A DNA stretch of 64,000 bases from Roseateles toxinivorans (GTDB taxonomy: Bacteria > Pseudomonadota > Gammaproteobacteria > Burkholderiales > Burkholderiaceae_C), in contig NZ_SNXS01000002.1 in NCBI RefSeq assembly GCF_004362525.1, positions 372,001 through 436,000 on the forward strand, read 5' to 3'. The position numbers were made by a program, and so were the translations under genes. Within the stretch, counting starts at the first letter, position 1. The number at the start of each line of letters is the position of its first letter. Of this stretch, positions 61,487 to 64,000 are shown in pieces. The notes beneath the pieces are model-generated. The model made no database searches. It was not told the DNA's origin and saw only the letters and a program-made list of their open reading frames with translations.

Positions 61487-62302
61487 ATGAGCCAAGCCTA
61501 TTCCGACGCCCTGCGTGCCCGCTTTGCCACCGCGGTGCAGCCGGTCGCGGCCGACACTCTGGTGCTGACCGATGCCGAGTCCCTGGTGCAGGGCGACTCG
61601 GTGGTGGCCACGCCCACCGGCAAGCTGCCCGTCTACTGGGCCAAGCCCAAAGGAGCGGGGCCGTTTGCGGTGGTGCTGGTGGTGCATGAAATCTTCGGCG
61701 TGCACGAACACATCCGCGATGTCGTGCGCCGCCTGGCCCACCTGGGCTATCTGGCCATCGCGCCCGAGCTGTACTTCCGCCAGGGCGATGCCTCCAAGGC
61801 CACCAGCATGGACGAGCTGCGCGACAAGATCTATTCCCAGGTGCCGGACGCCCAGGTGCTGTCCGACCTCGACCAATGCCTGGCCTGGGCCGCATCGCAT
61901 GGTGGCGATACGGCCCGTGCGGCCATCACCGGCTTCTGCTGGGGCGGGCGCATTACCTGGCTGTACGCCGCCCACCAGCCGCGGCTGCGCGCCGCCGTGG
62001 CCTGGTACGGCAAACTGACCGGGCCGACCAATGTCTTCCATCCCCGCCATCCGGTCGATGTGGTGGACACCTTGAAAGCGCCGGTGCTGGGGCTATATGG
62101 GGGGCAGGACAGCGGCATTCCGCTGGAACATGTACAACAGCAGCATGTGGGGCTGCGGCTGAATGGCGGCGGCTCCAGGCTGCACGTCTACCCAGACGCG
62201 CCGCATGCGTTTTTTGCCGATTACCGGCCCAGCTACCGCGAGGCCGAGGCCCGCGACGGCTGGCGGCGCATGCACGCCTGGTTGAAGCAGCATGGTGTTT
62301 GA
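61487..62302 (+). CDS. Dienelactone hydrolase family protein
   Basis: 271 residues, alpha/beta hydrolase. Nucleophile C151 in TGFCWGGRITWLY, conserved Glu in VVHEIFG (E68), Asp in YGGQDSGIP and His in PHAFFADY complete the Cys-His-Asp triad of dienelactone hydrolases. The N-terminal 45 residues are a family extension. The usual partner genes of chlorocatechol degradation are absent, so it is a general family member with unknown ester or lactone substrate. Confidence 0.92.
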   Translation: MSQAYSDALRARFATAVQPVAADTLVLTDAESLVQGDSVVATPTGKLPVYWAKPKGAGPFAVVLVVHEIFGVHEHIRDVVRRLAHLGYLAIAPELYFRQGDASKATSMDELRDKIYSQVPDAQVLSDLDQCLAWAASHGGDTARAAITGFCWGGRITWLYAAHQPRLRAAVAWYGKLTGPTNVFHPRHPVDVVDTLKAPVLGLYGGQDSGIPLEHVQQQHVGLRLNGGGSRLHVYPDAPHAFFADYRPSYREAEARDGWRRMHAWLKQHGV

Positions 62303-62331
62303 GTCGCAGGAGTTGCAGTAGGAGTGGCAGT

Positions 62332-63084
62332 ATGAGTTTTGTGACGAGACCTGACCCCACGGCGGAGCTGCTGCAGCAGCTCGCCCCCGTCGGCCGGCTG
62401 CGCGCCGCCATCAACTATGGCAACCCGGTGCTGGCCCAGAAAGACGCCATCAGCGGCGAGCCGCGCGGCGTGTCCGTGGACCTGGCCTACGCGCTGGGCC
62501 AGCAGCTGGGCCTGGCGGTCGAGCTGGTCGGCTACGACATTGCCGGCAAGGTGCTGGAAGCTGTGGATGATCAAGCCTGGGACGTGGCCTTCCTGGCCAT
62601 AGACCCGCAGCGCGCCACGCAGATCAGCTTCACCTCACCCTATGTGCTGATCGAGGGCGGCTATCTGGTGCCCAACAATTCACCGTTCCTGATGCCGTCC
62701 GAGCTGGACCGCGCCGGCGTGCGCATCGCCGTCGGCAAGGGCGCCGCCTACGACCTGTATCTGAGCCGCACCTTGAAGGATGCACAGCTGGTGCGCGCGC
62801 CCACCTCGGCCGCGGCCATCGAGCTGTTCGTCAGCGAGGGTCTGGACGCCGCCGCAGGCGTCAAGCAGCCCTTGGCTGCCTATGCCGCCAGCCACCGCAA
62901 TGTGCGCGTGCTGGAGGGCCGCTTCATGGCCATCGAGCAGGCCATGGCTTTGCCGGCAGGCCGGCCGCTGGCTCAGCAGTATCTGCAGGCCTTCATCGAG
63001 CAGCACAAGGCCAGCGGCTTTGTGGCCGACGCCTTGGCGCGCAGCGGTCAGGGCGACGTTACGGTGGCGCCCGCGCAGCGCTGA
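62332..63084 (+). CDS. Solute-binding protein family 3-like protein without signal peptide
   Basis: 250 residues. Amino-acid ABC-binding fold: LRAAINYGNPVLAQKD, GVSVDLAYALGQQLGL, WDVAFLAIDPQRATQISFTSPY and VRIAVGKGAAYDLYLSR. The N-terminus MSFVTRPDPTAELLQQLAPVG has no hydrophobic export signal, and no permease gene is adjacent, so it is probably cytosolic, as a sensor or an enzyme-like relative. The start at ATG 62332 follows GGAG. It comes 30 bases after the dienelactone hydrolase. Confidence 0.85.
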   Translation: MSFVTRPDPTAELLQQLAPVGRLRAAINYGNPVLAQKDAISGEPRGVSVDLAYALGQQLGLAVELVGYDIAGKVLEAVDDQAWDVAFLAIDPQRATQISFTSPYVLIEGGYLVPNNSPFLMPSELDRAGVRIAVGKGAAYDLYLSRTLKDAQLVRAPTSAAAIELFVSEGLDAAAGVKQPLAAYAASHRNVRVLEGRFMAIEQAMALPAGRPLAQQYLQAFIEQHKASGFVADALARSGQGDVTVAPAQR

Positions 63085-63087
63085 AAC

Positions 63088-63429
63088 TCAGTCGCTGGCT
63101 GGGCGCAGCCGCTGCCACAGCTGCTGCGCCGCGGCGTCCTTGACGGCGGCAGATGGGTTGCCGCCCAGCGAGGCCAGCAGCCGCGTCAGCGTCGGCGCAT
63201 GGGGCGTGACCGGCCCGGCGAACTGCAGGGCAGTGCCCTGCCCGGCCAGCAGGCAGGGGAAGGTTTCGACCTCGTAGTCGTCCACCAGCGCGCTCTGCTC
63301 CTCGATGTCCACCCAGACGAAGCGCCAGTCGGGGAACTGCTGCGCCACCGCGTCGAAGGTGGCGCGGTAGCCGTCGCAGGTGCGGCACCAGGCCGCACAC
63401 AGGCAGACGATCAAGGGGGCGGTGCTCAT
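63088..63429 (-). CDS. Thioredoxin family protein
   Basis: 113 residues. C15-R-T-C18 in LCAAWCRTCDGY, then VDIEEQSALVDDYEVETFPCLL with the cis-Pro after FP (PC rather than the usual PT). Short, cytosolic thioredoxin-like fold; the CRTC active site differs from the standard CGPC, so the redox potential is probably different. ATG at 63429 chosen over an upstream ATG. Confidence 0.88.
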   Translation of the reverse strand: MSTAPLIVCLCAAWCRTCDGYRATFDAVAQQFPDWRFVWVDIEEQSALVDDYEVETFPCLLAGQGTALQFAGPVTPHAPTLTRLLASLGGNPSAAVKDAAAQQLWQRLRPASD

Positions 63430-63453
63430 GCCTCTAGCATCGCTCAAGTCCGG

Positions 63454-64000
63454 TCAGAACGCCGGCACCACCGCGCCCTTGTACTTCTCCTCGATGAACT
63501 TCTTCACCTCGGGCGACTGCAGCGCGGCGGACAGCTTCTTCACCGCGGCGGCGTCCCGGTTGTCCGGCCGGGTCACCAGGGCATTGGCGTAGTAGGACTT
63601 GCCGGTCTCGAAGAAGATCGCGTCGCGGGCCGGCACCAGCTTGGCTTCGAGCGCGTAGTTGGTGTTGATGATGGCCGCGTCCACCTGGTCGAGCACGCGC
63701 GGCAGTGCGGCGGCGTCGAGCTGGCGGATCTTCAGCTTCTTCGGGTTGGTGACGATGTCGCGCTCGGTGGCCAGGATATTGCCCGGGTCCTTCAAGGTGA
63801 TCAGGCCCTGGCCGGCCAGCAGCAGCAGCGCCCGGCCGGTGTTGGCAGGGTTGTTGGGCACGGCGATGGTGGCGCCCACCGGCAGCTCGGCGGCCGACTT
63901 GTGCTTGCGCGAATAGGCGCCGAAGGGCTCGATGTGCACCGGCGTCAGCAGCACCAGATTCGTGCCCTTGTTCTTGTTGTACTCATCCAGATAGGGCTTG
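63454..64000 (-). CDS. metQ: MetQ/NlpA family lipoprotein (partial)
   Basis: C-terminal part of a D-methionine-type ABC receptor; the frame is open to the window edge and the N-terminus lies beyond it. VHIEPFGAYSRKHKSAAELPVGATIAVPNNPANTGRAL and IINTNYALEA are family hallmarks. VTRPDNRDAAAVKKL and the end FIEEKYKGAVVPAF also fit. Periplasmic, membrane-anchored. Ligand could be methionine or another amino acid; the MetNI genes may lie further on the right. Confidence 0.9.
   Translation of the reverse strand, partial: KPYLDEYNKNKGTNLVLLTPVHIEPFGAYSRKHKSAAELPVGATIAVPNNPANTGRALLLLAGQGLITLKDPGNILATERDIVTNPKKLKIRQLDAAALPRVLDQVDAAIINTNYALEAKLVPARDAIFFETGKSYYANALVTRPDNRDAAAVKKLSAALQSPEVKKFIEEKYKGAVVPAF

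Overview
The window is 64 kb of GC-rich, densely coding chromosomal DNA from a Gram-negative bacterium. The gene set points to the Betaproteobacteria, order Burkholderiales, probably the Roseateles/Pelomonas/Mitsuaria/Paucibacter group. Supporting signs are a Kdo/LptC outer-membrane operon, two general porins of the betaproteobacterial type, a Bug/TctC-type tricarboxylate receptor, a PEP-CTERM protein, a glycine-rich RRM protein and long antisense open frames typical of high GC. The genus is an inference. I see no rRNA, tRNA, CRISPR array, intact insertion sequence or prophage.

Layout. 1-6.4 kb: membrane protein at the left edge, glutamate dehydrogenase, a ribbon-helix-helix protein, a DJ-1/PfpI protein, then the operon kdsD-kdsC-lptC-SDR (Kdo synthesis and LPS transport). 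6.6-12.7 kb: CBM9/DUF5916 outer-membrane protein, DUF2062 protein, glycine-rich RNA-binding protein, a membrane protein with a BtuF-like protein, and MarC. 12.8-16.1 kb: GMC oxidoreductase, porin and a 51-residue DUF3096 protein. 16.2-19.7 kb: one large EVE-KAP NTPase gene, the best candidate for an undescribed system. 19.7-21.1 kb: leucyl aminopeptidase. 21.2-27.8 kb: a sulfonate/sulfate assimilation cluster (sbp, ssuE, two ssuA paralogues, ssuD, ssuC, ssuB) ending in a perfect 23-bp inverted repeat. 27.9-33.4 kb: a Ser/Thr kinase and a TetR-SDR-MATE unit with two matching operators. 33.4-39.4 kb: histidine phosphatase, an HTH-NBR1 regulator, and a PEP-CTERM/subtilase/DUF1566 operon. 39.5-48 kb: an M20 amidohydrolase, an in-frame fusion of a diaminopropionate ammonia-lyase-like domain to an N-carbamoyl-amino-acid-hydrolase-like domain, and an amidase, split by a less GC-rich insertion carrying a GreA/B-like factor and a beta-helix lipoprotein. 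48.1-49.2 kb: a secreted-type endonuclease/exonuclease/phosphatase fold protein.

49.1-58 kb: a LysR-controlled catabolic operon on the minus strand (PrpF isomerase, Bug receptor, porin, MaoC/FAS1-like hydratase, CaiB CoA-transferase, CitE-like lyase, aspartase-superfamily lyase). Uptake, isomerisation, CoA activation, hydration and C-C cleavage would fit together as an itaconate/mesaconate-like di- or tricarboxylate pathway; the substrate is unknown. The only large gap inside the operon holds two inverted copies of a ~78-nt structured repeat with compensatory base changes. 58-64 kb: serine hydrolase, Mop-type TOBE protein, MFS transporter, dienelactone hydrolase, a solute-binding-like protein without signal peptide, a thioredoxin-like protein and a truncated MetQ/NlpA-type lipoprotein running off the right edge.
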